Source: Nitrospinaceae bacterium (GTDB taxonomy: Bacteria; Nitrospinota; Nitrospinia; Nitrospinales; VA-1). Taken from it: DNA of 15,139 nt. Made by a program: the position numbers and the translations under genes. Shown in pieces: positions 1-6,737 of the stretch. Under the pieces are notes generated by a model. It saw only the letters and a list, made by a program, of their open reading frames with translations. It ran no database searches and was not told where the DNA came from. How positions within the stretch are numbered: the first letter of the stretch is position 1; every line of letters starts with the position of its first letter. The stretch lies in NCBI GenBank assembly GCA_029261435.1, contig JAJDBI010000288.1, forward strand, positions 1 through 15,139. Reading direction: 5' to 3'.

Positions 1-1
1 C

Positions 2-706
2 GCAGGGGATTTCAATAATGATGAAAAAATCGATCTGGCTGTGACCCTGCGTTTCAATAAGCTGATTATTCTTCTCGGAGTTGGGGACGGAACCTTTAAG
101 CTTGCTGAGGCCTATCAGGCAGGCCCCACGCCTGCATACATCACCATTGATGATTATAACAGTGATGGCAATCAAGATATCGCCATGGCACTCAATGCGG
201 ATAAGGTGAAGCATGCTAAATTATTTTTAGGAAATGGTGATGGCACATTCCTGCCGCCCAAAAAAATTGTAGGCGGTAACCAGTCTTCGTTCATCGTTCA
301 CCATGATATGAACCTGGATGGAAACGCAGACCTGATCGCATCAAGTCCGATGAAGGACAGCCTCAGTATTTATATGGGAGATGGCAAAGGTACCTTTTTG
401 AAGCTGGAAGATTTTGCCGGAGAAAAAGGGCCGCATAATATTGTGGCGGGCGACTTTACTGGCGACAAGATTCCCGATATTGTTGTGTGCAATCGTAGAG
501 GAGGGAGTATATCCGTGATTCCTGGCAGGGGAGACGGAACATTTATTTATCCACATTATAATTATGTTGTGGGTTCTCAACCCCGTTCCATAGCCGGAGC
601 AGATTTTAATCACGATGGCATGATGGATATTGCCGTTGTGCTTTACCAGAAACAAATCCTCGAAGTTTTTTTAAGGAAGGCCAACGCCCCACTGAATGAT
701 GTCTAG
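2..706 (+). CDS. FG-GAP/VCBS repeat protein, C-terminal part (5' end outside window)
   Basis: The reading frame is open from the left edge and ends at TAG 704-706, leaving 234 residues. Five repeats about 50 residues apart each carry a calcium-loop-like core: DFNNDEKID, DDYNSDGNQD, DMNLDGNAD, DFTGDKIPD and DFNHDGMMD. Four of them are followed by a glycine turn such as GNGDGTF or GRGDGTF. This is the FG-GAP/VCBS pattern known from beta-propeller domains of secreted or surface proteins, where the Asp/Asn loop binds calcium. Annotation tools may place a GTG start at 41, but the first repeat is already complete upstream of it, so that GTG is internal. The signal peptide and any other domain are outside the window. 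The protein ends soon after the fifth repeat without a visible sorting domain. It converges on the histidine kinase gene with 77 bp between them. The family call is confident; the specific role (adhesion, enzyme, lectin) cannot be seen. Confidence 0.9.
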   Translation, partial: AGDFNNDEKIDLAVTLRFNKLIILLGVGDGTFKLAEAYQAGPTPAYITIDDYNSDGNQDIAMALNADKVKHAKLFLGNGDGTFLPPKKIVGGNQSSFIVHHDMNLDGNADLIASSPMKDSLSIYMGDGKGTFLKLEDFAGEKGPHNIVAGDFTGDKIPDIVVCNRRGGSISVIPGRGDGTFIYPHYNYVVGSQPRSIAGADFNHDGMMDIAVVLYQKQILEVFLRKANAPLNDV

Positions 707-783
707 CAACGGGTCGCAGCTAGCGTGACTTTAGCTCAGCAGGCAATAGCTGGATGATTCGTAAAGTGAAATAATCAATGCCT

Positions 784-2664
784 TTATGCTTTGCCAGCAC
801 TCTGCCCCAGGTTTTGGGGTAGGTTGATATGGAAGGTGGAGCCGTTGCCAGGACTGCTTTCTATTTCAATAATGCCATTGTGACGAGCGATGATTTTTTC
901 GCAAATAGCCAGTCCCATCCCGCTACCTTGATATTCCCCCATTCCATGCAAACGATGAAAAGGTTTAAGAATTCTCTCTACGTATTTGGTGTCAAAACCT
1001 AGACCATTATCTTTGACCGATATTTTCCAAAATCCATTTGGGGTGAGTTGGCTTGATATTTTAATTTTTGTCGGTGTGCCTTCCTCACGAAACTTTATTG
1101 CATTACTTATCAGGTTTAGAAACAGCTGACGAATCTGGAACCTGTCTGCATAGATTTTAGGCAGGGTTCCGATGTCCAGGGTTCCACCAGATTGTTCGAT
1201 GCCAGTATCCACGTCGGAAAACACTTCGGAAACAACATCATTTAAATCTGTCAGTTTGAATTGCCTGGGTTGGGAGTTAACCGTAGAAAACTCAAGTAGG
1301 TCTTTGATGAATTGTTGCATTCTCACTGTAGCCGCTTGCATGCGTTGCAAATAGTATTGCTCTTTGTTTTCCAGAGAAGCGTGGCGCTGCAGCAAATTGC
1401 CGAATGAAATTATTTTCCTTAGAGGTTCCTGTAAGTCGTGGGAGGCGATGGATGCGAAGTTTTCCAGTGCTTCATTGCTTCTTTTTAATTCAGCGGCATG
1501 ATCATTTAGTTGCGTTCTTAAAGAGATGCTTTCATTAATCTGAAGGTTTAGTTTTTTACTAATTTTAAAATAAACCACAGCGACAATCGTTATCATCAGT
1601 AAAACAGAGCTGATTGCAATGATCGTGTAATAAAACTTGCTGTAATCTGGTTTGATTTTGTAGATGAACGAATCGAAGTTCACCGACCCGCCAATCATGC
1701 CGACAGATTTATAGGTCTCATAAATATGTTTCCACCGATCTTCATGCATATAACCTATTTCAATAAGGTCGGACAGCACAAGATTCATCGCAACTTGTGC
1801 TTCGAAGAGTAAATGCTCGCGGCTGTGTCTGTTGCCGTATTGCTCCAGTATATAATTTACCATTTCATCTGCATGAGACAGGGCATAGTCCCACCCTTTC
1901 ATAGAGGCTTTGCGAAAATTTTGGACCAACTCAGGTTGGGTCTTAATCATCTCTTCAGATGTGAATAAAGTATCACCATAAAAGTCGATACCAAAACTGC
2001 GTGGAGAAAACAGGCGGTAGTTAAAGTTTTCCTGGCGCAATAAAAAAAGCTCATCGGATGTGTAGACAGACATGGCATCTGCCTGACCGGATAGTAATTC
2101 GCGCGGATTAAATAGATGGTCTGATATCTTGAGGTCGTGCTCTGTTAAGTTTGCTGTTTTCAACATGGCTTGAATTTCAGCAGAATGGGTTTCAAGCGAT
2201 ACGCGTTTGCCAGCTAGCTGATGAAGGTCTGTTATTCCTGATTGCAAACTTACAACCAGTGCTAAAGGTGAATGCTGGTAAACAGCGCCAATTGCTACGA
2301 CAGGCAGGCCCTGGCTTCTCTTTTGTATCAAATCCGAACCCGCGACGCCGAAATCACTTTCCCCGTTAACAACAAGGTCTATCGAGTTTGTGCCTGGTTT
2401 TAATTCTTTTAAACGGACCTCAATCCCGGCTTCGCGATAAAACCCTTTTTTGATCGCAGCATAATATCCGGCGAACTGGAATTGATGTTTCCATTTCAGT
2501 TGCAGGGTGACCTCTTTGACGGGTCCATTAATTAGATCGTTTGCCAATGCGGGAGCAGAAAGAAAGAGACCGAAAATAAAAGTGCTGGCGATGATTTTAA
2601 GTAGATTCGACACGACAGGAAGATTCAATTGTTTTATAAAGAAATAATTTCTTAATAGTGGCAC
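784..2664 (-). CDS. Sensor histidine kinase with NMT1/THI5-like periplasmic sensor
   Basis: A 626-residue membrane sensor kinase. In order: a hydrophobic signal segment (about 19-42, ending SAPALA); an NMT1/THI5-like substrate-binding fold (about 48-320, with QLKWKHQFQFAGYYAA near its start); one transmembrane helix (about 345-367); a coiled-coil linker (368-400); a HisKA domain with phospho-acceptor H409 in SHDLQEPLR; and a HATPase domain with an N box around N517/N521, DNGLGF at 552-557 and GSGMGLAI at 580-587. All catalytic motifs are intact. Related binding proteins deliver thiamine-pyrimidine-like or other small organic ligands to ABC transporters. Here the fold is inferred to work as a periplasmic ligand sensor. 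No receiver domain or response regulator gene is adjacent, so it is an orphan kinase. The GTG at 2664 is the first possible start, because an in-frame TAG lies just upstream. It has no clear ribosome site. A GTG at residue 18 would give a more typical signal peptide. It lies 97 bp downstream of yacG on the same strand. Confidence 0.9.
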   Translation of the reverse strand: MPLLRNYFFIKQLNLPVVSNLLKIIASTFIFGLFLSAPALANDLINGPVKEVTLQLKWKHQFQFAGYYAAIKKGFYREAGIEVRLKELKPGTNSIDLVVNGESDFGVAGSDLIQKRSQGLPVVAIGAVYQHSPLALVVSLQSGITDLHQLAGKRVSLETHSAEIQAMLKTANLTEHDLKISDHLFNPRELLSGQADAMSVYTSDELFLLRQENFNYRLFSPRSFGIDFYGDTLFTSEEMIKTQPELVQNFRKASMKGWDYALSHADEMVNYILEQYGNRHSREHLLFEAQVAMNLVLSDLIEIGYMHEDRWKHIYETYKSVGMIGGSVNFDSFIYKIKPDYSKFYYTIIAISSVLLMITIVAVVYFKISKKLNLQINESISLRTQLNDHAAELKRSNEALENFASIASHDLQEPLRKIISFGNLLQRHASLENKEQYYLQRMQAATVRMQQFIKDLLEFSTVNSQPRQFKLTDLNDVVSEVFSDVDTGIEQSGGTLDIGTLPKIYADRFQIRQLFLNLISNAIKFREEGTPTKIKISSQLTPNGFWKISVKDNGLGFDTKYVERILKPFHRLHGMGEYQGSGMGLAICEKIIARHNGIIEIESSPGNGSTFHINLPQNLGQSAGKA

Positions 2665-2737
2665 AAAATAATAACGGGCAAGCTAATAAACACCTTGAGT
2701 TTTAATTGATTTCCGATGTTATTTTATTTGGAGCTTT

Positions 2738-2746
2738 GGGGGGGGG
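2738..2746. repeat. Homopolymer run of nine G
   Basis: Nine consecutive G (C on the coding strand of the neighbours) lie between the yacG stop and the histidine kinase start, about 75 bp upstream of the kinase GTG. It is the longest G/C homopolymer noticed in the window and could be prone to slippage. No function is shown by the sequence. Confidence 0.6.
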
Positions 2747-2761
2747 TTGGTTGCTTCTGGT

Positions 2762-2962
2762 TCACAGATCCGGGTTGTGAGTAGATTCTTCCTCCGCAAT
2801 AACATATTTCCCATCCAGCCACTTTCCCAAATCGATAGTCCGGCACCGGTCGGAACAAAAGGGTAAAAACGGATTCCTGATTTTATCCCTCTCTGATGGT
2901 TCCTTGCAGATCGGACATTTGAGTTGTTTTTGAATTGATTCGTCCACGGTTCTCAGCCTCAA
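2762..2962 (-). CDS. yacG: DNA gyrase inhibitor YacG (small zinc-binding protein)
   Basis: A 66-residue protein, close to the usual YacG length of about 65. Four cysteines at positions 16, 19, 36 and 40 form the CX2C...CX3C zinc site (CPICKEP and FCSDRC). They are followed by the family signature RTIDLGKWLDGKYVI and an acidic tail. Known YacG proteins bind the GyrB subunit and block gyrase from binding DNA. The start is TTG at 2962: the sequence AAAAAGG lies 6 nt upstream, and an in-frame stop prevents further extension. A GTG at codon 6 is possible but lacks a well-placed ribosome site. In E. coli yacG sits with coaE and zapD; here it is followed on the same strand by the histidine kinase, so the usual context is lost. 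The family call is confident from the cysteine spacing and signature. Confidence 0.93.
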   Translation of the reverse strand: MRLRTVDESIQKQLKCPICKEPSERDKIRNPFLPFCSDRCRTIDLGKWLDGKYVIAEEESTHNPDL

Positions 2963-2968
2963 AATTTG

Positions 2969-2975
2969 CCTTTTT
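2969..2975 (-). promoter_or_regulatory. Ribosome binding site supporting the TTG start of yacG
   Basis: Read on the minus strand this is AAAAAGG, 6 nt before TTG 2962. Its spacing favours TTG 2962 over the GTG five codons later. Confidence 0.5.
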
Positions 2976-3030
2976 CAATCCTAACATATGTGCAATTTTT
3001 CTCCCGTTTCGCTCCAATGTGGAATTTTTG

Positions 3031-3059
3031 TTTACATTTCATACAACTATTTGTATATT
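3031..3059 (+). promoter_or_regulatory. Sigma70-like promoter for the gspA-gspB unit
   Basis: TTTACA (3031-3036) and TATATT (3054-3059) are separated by exactly 17 bp. Each box matches five of six consensus bases. Transcription would start near 3066, leaving a long leader before the ATG at 3284. Confidence 0.55.
3041..3056. promoter_or_regulatory. Perfect inverted repeat in the promoter spacer (possible operator)
   Basis: ATACAA (3041-3046), a 4-bp CTAT centre, and TTGTAT (3051-3056) form a perfect inverted repeat. It lies between the -35 and -10 boxes and overlaps the first bases of the -10. That position is typical of a repressor site, but the binding protein is unknown. Confidence 0.4.
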
Positions 3060-3283
3060 AAGGCGTTATAGATCTTGTCTCGGGGTGGTAGGGATCTTGA
3101 TTTTTAAAGCTATTTTTTTAATACATTGTTTTTATTGCTTTTATGTATTTCAGGGGAAAATCTTTTAAAATTTTGGCAGTAAAAAATTAAACACAAAGAT
3201 TCAATAGGTTACCGAGATCTGATTGCAGGGTCTTTTTGGCGGCAGATCGGAATTGGTTATCAACCTGACGGGATGAAACACTT

Positions 3284-5386
3284 ATGATTACAGAAGTTCA
3301 ATTACCGGATTATTATCAGTTGCTCGATGTTCAACCTGAGGCAACTCAGAAAGAAATCGACCTGGCCTATCAAAAACTGATCAGCAAGTTTGATTCTTCA
3401 GGAGAAAAAGTTTCTTCTGCAGACCAGCCTACGCTCAAGGATCAGATAGAGACTGCGCAAGAAGCTTATGACACGCTTTCTCATAAAGAAAAACGCGAAG
3501 CCTATGACGCGGTCATAGAAGTAAAAAAAGGTCATGTGGCTTCTGATGAAGAAAAAAATACAAGATCGGGACCGCTTAAGTTTCTCGGGGTGAAAGAGAA
3601 CGCCAAAAAACCCCGGCACCAGAATGTCTATCAGGATTTTTTCGGATTCTCTGAGAAACCTTTTGATTTGACCCCGGACCCTAAATACCTTTACCTGAGT
3701 CCCAAGCATAAGGAAGTGCTTGCACATCTTGTTTATGGTTTGCAGGAGAACAATGGATTCTTAAAAATCGTTGGGGAAGTGGGGACAGGGAAAACGATGA
3801 TCTGTCGGAGTTTTCTTCGGGAGCTCCGCGCTGATTTTAATATTGCTTATATATTCAATCCCTGCATTAACGAACTGGAGCTGTTGCAGACGATCAATAC
3901 GGAATTGGGAATTCCGGGTAAAAGTAAGAGTAAAAAGAAACTGGTCGATGTACTGAATACTTTCCTGTTGGAAGAAAGATCAAAGGGGCATCGAGTGGTG
4001 GTCATCATTGATGAAGCTCAGGATCTTCAGCCCAATGTGCTGGAGCAACTTCGTTTACTGTCCAATCTCGAAACCGATACCGAAAAATTGATTCAAATTG
4101 TTTTGATCGGTCAGCCCGAACTGGACAAGGTGTTAGCTAAAGATGGGCTTCGTCAATTGCGCCAGCGTATCACCATCAAGTGGGAACTTTTACCCTTAAA
4201 CCTTGAGGAGACTCGAGGCTATATACAGCATCGTCTCAACATTGCCCTGGGTAAGGGAAAGGTGCGTTTCTCCCGGCCGGCAGTGGAAATGGTTTTTCGT
4301 TATTCACGAGGAATTCCCCGAATGATCAATGTGGTGTCCGATAGAACCCTGCTGATTGCTTTTACTCAAAGTACTAAGAAAATCACACCTAAAATCGTTA
4401 AGGCGGCGGTGAGCGACATCGGTGGATTGGTTCCCCTTGAATCCTGGTCAGACAAGTTCTGGAAGCTGGTACTTCCCTCCGCCCTGGTAGCAGGCGTTGC
4501 ATTTTTTGCTCTCAACTTTTTTGCTTTGCCGGACTTCAAGAAAAATACCCCGAAAGGAAAGGATATCTCGACACTGATTCAGGAGAATCCTATGGACTTG
4601 ACCGCTCCGGGGCAACTGGTACCCCGTGTTCCTACAGCGGCAGTTATTTCTCCTGCATCTGTGGTAGCTCCTTCAGTTTTACCAAAAACGGAAATAATCG
4701 AACCTCCTGTTCCACAAAGAAGGATTCCCAGCAACGGACCGTTGAACATTTTTGATCCAGAAAAACTGGTGACTTATCTTTCCAGCCTGACCTTGGTGGA
4801 AAGTAAGTTGGAAGCAGTGAAATGGATTTTAGAAGCCTGGAGCGTGGACCCTGAGGAAATGCAGGGCCTGAGCGTGTCAGATTTGGAAATGATTAAAGAG
4901 GATTATCGGTTGTCCTCGTTTGAAGTGAACGGTACTCTGGAAAGGTTGAAAAACCTGAACTATCCGGCATTCCTTGAAATTGCTTTGCCCAATGCACAGG
5001 GTACAAAGTATCTGGCGTTGGTTTCTATTCAAGGCGATACCGGGGTGTTTGGTTCGGTGGATAAAATTGAAATGCCACTCTCTATCATTGATTCACTGTG
5101 GACCCGTAAAGCTATTATCCTTTGGAAAGACTTTGAAAACCTGCCGGAATCTCTAAGGGTGGGTTACAAAGGTAAGGAAGCAATATGGTTGCAAAAAAAC
5201 CTCAGGCTCCTGGGTTACTTCCAAGGCAGAGAAGCCCTGTTATATGGCCCGAAAACTGTTCGGGCAGTGAAAAAACTTCAGCGTAACAACAGTATCAAAG
5301 ATGACGGGATATTTAATACCGACAGCAAGTTGCTTTTGTATAACCTGTTGCAGATCTATTCCACTCCGAAGCTGGTTACTCAATAA
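3284..5386 (+). CDS. gspA: GspA/ExeA-like AAA ATPase with N-terminal J-like domain and peptidoglycan-binding C-terminus
   Basis: A 700-residue protein. Residues 8-78 resemble a J domain (DYYQLLDVQPEA, later AYDTLSHKEKREAYD), but the HPD tripeptide between helices II and III is absent (SKFDSSGEK there). Residues about 116-375 are a GspA/ExeA ATPase: FFGFSEKPFDLTPDPKYLYLS; Walker A GEVGTGKT at 164-171; Walker B VVVIIDEA at 238-245; LIGQPEL at 274-280; RQRI; and GIPRMIN at 343-349. One membrane helix spans 393-415, followed by a Pro-rich linker. Residues about 490-615 form the C39-peptidase-like domain seen in this family, without an obvious catalytic Cys. Residues about 628-690 form a peptidoglycan-binding domain (WLQKNLRLLGY, YGPKTVRAVKKLQ). 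In Aeromonas, ExeA with ExeB uses ATP and peptidoglycan binding to help assemble the secretin ExeD; the same role is inferred here. It is longer than ExeA (about 550), mainly because of the J-like domain and linkers. A gspB gene follows 32 bp downstream. Confidence 0.88.
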   Translation: MITEVQLPDYYQLLDVQPEATQKEIDLAYQKLISKFDSSGEKVSSADQPTLKDQIETAQEAYDTLSHKEKREAYDAVIEVKKGHVASDEEKNTRSGPLKFLGVKENAKKPRHQNVYQDFFGFSEKPFDLTPDPKYLYLSPKHKEVLAHLVYGLQENNGFLKIVGEVGTGKTMICRSFLRELRADFNIAYIFNPCINELELLQTINTELGIPGKSKSKKKLVDVLNTFLLEERSKGHRVVVIIDEAQDLQPNVLEQLRLLSNLETDTEKLIQIVLIGQPELDKVLAKDGLRQLRQRITIKWELLPLNLEETRGYIQHRLNIALGKGKVRFSRPAVEMVFRYSRGIPRMINVVSDRTLLIAFTQSTKKITPKIVKAAVSDIGGLVPLESWSDKFWKLVLPSALVAGVAFFALNFFALPDFKKNTPKGKDISTLIQENPMDLTAPGQLVPRVPTAAVISPASVVAPSVLPKTEIIEPPVPQRRIPSNGPLNIFDPEKLVTYLSSLTLVESKLEAVKWILEAWSVDPEEMQGLSVSDLEMIKEDYRLSSFEVNGTLERLKNLNYPAFLEIALPNAQGTKYLALVSIQGDTGVFGSVDKIEMPLSIIDSLWTRKAIILWKDFENLPESLRVGYKGKEAIWLQKNLRLLGYFQGREALLYGPKTVRAVKKLQRNNSIKDDGIFNTDSKLLLYNLLQIYSTPKLVTQ

Positions 5387-5418
5387 ATCCTCTTCCTTTT
5401 TGTTGAAGGCATAACTAA

Positions 5419-6153
5419 ATGAGCACGATATTAAAGACGCTCAAAAAACTGGAAGAAGATAAAAGGTTGCTGGAAAAAGACCTGGACCTCAAGGAGCTTG
5501 TCCTTCAGGAAGATCAGAGGCTACCGGTCACGTTAGAAATTTCCCGCAAAAATTTTTTGATGACGGGTTTGATCCTGGCGGGGATCATCGTTGTCACGCT
5601 GGTTTTTTTTGAACGGCCTTCTGTTGAAAATGAAGAGATTTACTTTTCTCAGGTACCACCTGCACAAAAACCGACATCCATTGAGAGGAAAGTGAATGAG
5701 CCGACAGTAGGTATTCCCCTGTCCAACATCCCGGAACAACGTCGGCGTTATGAAGAGAGCGTCAGCGAAAAACCACAACCCGTTATCAAGAAGGAACCTG
5801 TTCGCGAAATTTTTCAACCTGCAGCAGAACCTGAACCGCTTCCTCATGATATCAATGAAATTCGTGACTTGATTCAAATCGCTACATCGGAGTCAATAGA
5901 ACCTCAGTCCAATCCTTATCCCGAGGAGCTGGTTTCACGAGGAGTTTCGATTCCCAACTTGAAAGTAAAGGGCATTATCTTTTTTACTTCGGGTAGCTCT
6001 TCCAATCATATTTTTGTTTCCACATCGGAAAGTAAAAACCGCAAGGTCCGTGTTGGCGATACCGTCCAGTCGGCCACCCTCATGCATATTGAATCAAATC
6101 GCGTAGTATTTTCGTATCAAGGCGAAACGGTTCACCTGCGCATCGGCGAATAG
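5419..6153 (+). CDS. gspB: GspB-like type II secretion assembly protein
   Basis: A 244-residue bitopic inner-membrane protein. It starts with the short cytoplasmic GspB signature MSTILKTLKKLEEDKR, followed by a charged helix. One membrane helix lies at about 45-64. A Pro/Glu-rich periplasmic linker (65-170) follows. The C-terminal domain (about 175-244) contains NLKVKGIIFF, a KVRVGDTV strand-turn, and FSYQGETVHLRIGE. This last part is the compact beta domain of GspB/T2SSB proteins, related in style to the HR domain of GspC and PilP. The ribosome site GAAGG is 9 nt before the ATG. It lies 32 bp after the gspA-like gene and is almost certainly co-transcribed and partnered with it. In the ExeAB system ExeB binds ExeA and helps place the secretin. 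No gspC-N genes are nearby, so the secretin served is unknown. The stop codon is immediately followed by the left arm of a large inverted repeat. Confidence 0.85.
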   Translation: MSTILKTLKKLEEDKRLLEKDLDLKELVLQEDQRLPVTLEISRKNFLMTGLILAGIIVVTLVFFERPSVENEEIYFSQVPPAQKPTSIERKVNEPTVGIPLSNIPEQRRRYEESVSEKPQPVIKKEPVREIFQPAAEPEPLPHDINEIRDLIQIATSESIEPQSNPYPEELVSRGVSIPNLKVKGIIFFTSGSSSNHIFVSTSESKNRKVRVGDTVQSATLMHIESNRVVFSYQGETVHLRIGE

Positions 6154-6296
6154 CCACTCGGCGTGGAGCCCACTAGCAATCGCTCTATCTGGCAGGCAAT
6201 ATTTTGTCTGGGCTTAATGGGCAATTACTCCTTAAACCGCATGATAATACCTGCCTAGCGATTAAAGCGATTGCTAGTGGGCTCCACGCCGAGTGG
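6154..6296. repeat. 143-bp palindromic element with perfect 31-bp inverted arms
   Basis: The left arm (6154-6184, beginning CCACTCGGCGTGGAG) and the right arm (6266-6296, ending CTCCACGCCGAGTGG) are exact reverse complements over 31 bp, separated by 81 bp. A second nested pair, GGCAGG (6191-6196) and CCTGCC (6250-6255), extends the fold. The left arm starts at the base after the gspB TAG. The right arm contains the stop and last codons of the convergent small gene. There is no T run after either arm, so it is not a textbook terminator, although a transcript from either side would form a very stable stem. The architecture fits a MITE-like or dispersed palindromic repeat that now separates two convergent genes. 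Only one copy is in the window, so mobility is inference. Confidence 0.85.
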
Positions 6297-6612
6297 AGGA
6301 GATGAGGGTGTCGAGGGTTTGCTTGATGGCTTTGATATGGTTTTTTGCCGATGGCATGCCGTCGTAGTGAGGATCTTCCTCTTCAAGAGAGATGATCCCG
6401 GGGCCGAGGTAGTTGCAGAAAAATGCTCCCACTGGGCGGAAGTTTTCCAACGGCTCACTTTCCTGGCGAGAGTTAACAACCACCGTTGTTACTGATCCGT
6501 CTGGATCGGGATAAACCTCGAACAACCCGCCCTTCTGGATCGTGTTGTCCTTGCAGTATGCAATAATGAGTTCGACATCTTCGGGGGCAAGCGCCTTATA
6601 AACTGTATGCAA
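6274..6612 (-). CDS. Small conserved-looking protein of unknown function
   Basis: A soluble protein of 112 residues that I do not recognise. It has no signal peptide or membrane segment. It reads HTVYKALAPEDVELIIAYC near the start, a central beta-rich part (GGLFEVYPDPDGSVTTVVV), an acidic stretch (SLEEEDPHYDG) and a C-terminal helix (NHIKAIKQTLDTLIS). Two cysteines are present. The ribosome site AGGAG (6620-6624, minus strand) is followed by two consecutive TTG codons at 6615 and 6612. The second has the better 7-nt spacing and is chosen; no ATG is available near the start. An ATG directly abutting the ribosome site opens a seven-codon frame that ends inside the gene. The last residues, STRRGAH, and the stop codon come from the right arm of the inverted repeat, so the native C-terminus may have been replaced. 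The composition and good ribosome site support a real gene. It is divergent from the gene at 6738. Confidence 0.65.
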   Translation of the reverse strand: MHTVYKALAPEDVELIIAYCKDNTIQKGGLFEVYPDPDGSVTTVVVNSRQESEPLENFRPVGAFFCNYLGPGIISLEEEDPHYDGMPSAKNHIKAIKQTLDTLISSTRRGAH

Positions 6613-6737
6613 CAATCATCTCCTGTTCGAGGTTGGCCTGTGAATTTTATCAGATTTCCAGCGTAGCTGCTGGTGCAAATAGATCTATACTTCTGACATT
6701 TTCTCCCTTGTAAGGAGCAACCTATTCAGGTGAAATT

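Larger units (their letters stand above)
2963..3283. other. AT-rich intergenic leader between yacG and the gspA-like gene
   Basis: A stretch of about 320 bp between divergent genes with no convincing gene. It holds the yacG ribosome site, a strong promoter candidate for the rightward gene (3031-3059), and then a leader of roughly 215 nt. The leader contains several T runs and a GATCTG (3216-3221)/CAGATC (3243-3248) inverted repeat. A 77-codon frame on the plus strand across 2935-3168 has biased, low-information content and overlaps yacG antisense, so it is not treated as a gene. No riboswitch family was recognised. Confidence 0.6.

Noticed and set aside
717..752. CAGCTA...TAGCTG inverted repeat between the FG-GAP and kinase genes as a bidirectional terminator
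   Set aside because: The stem is only six bp with a long loop and there is no T run on either side.
2935..3168. Plus-strand 77-codon frame in the yacG-gspA interval
   Set aside because: It overlaps yacG antisense and the promoter region, is rich in Phe, Ile and Cys as expected from AT-rich noncoding DNA, and shows no domain or ribosome site.
3216..3248. GATCTG/CAGATC structure in the gspA leader as a riboswitch
   Set aside because: No known riboswitch core was recognised and the stem is short with a 21-nt loop.
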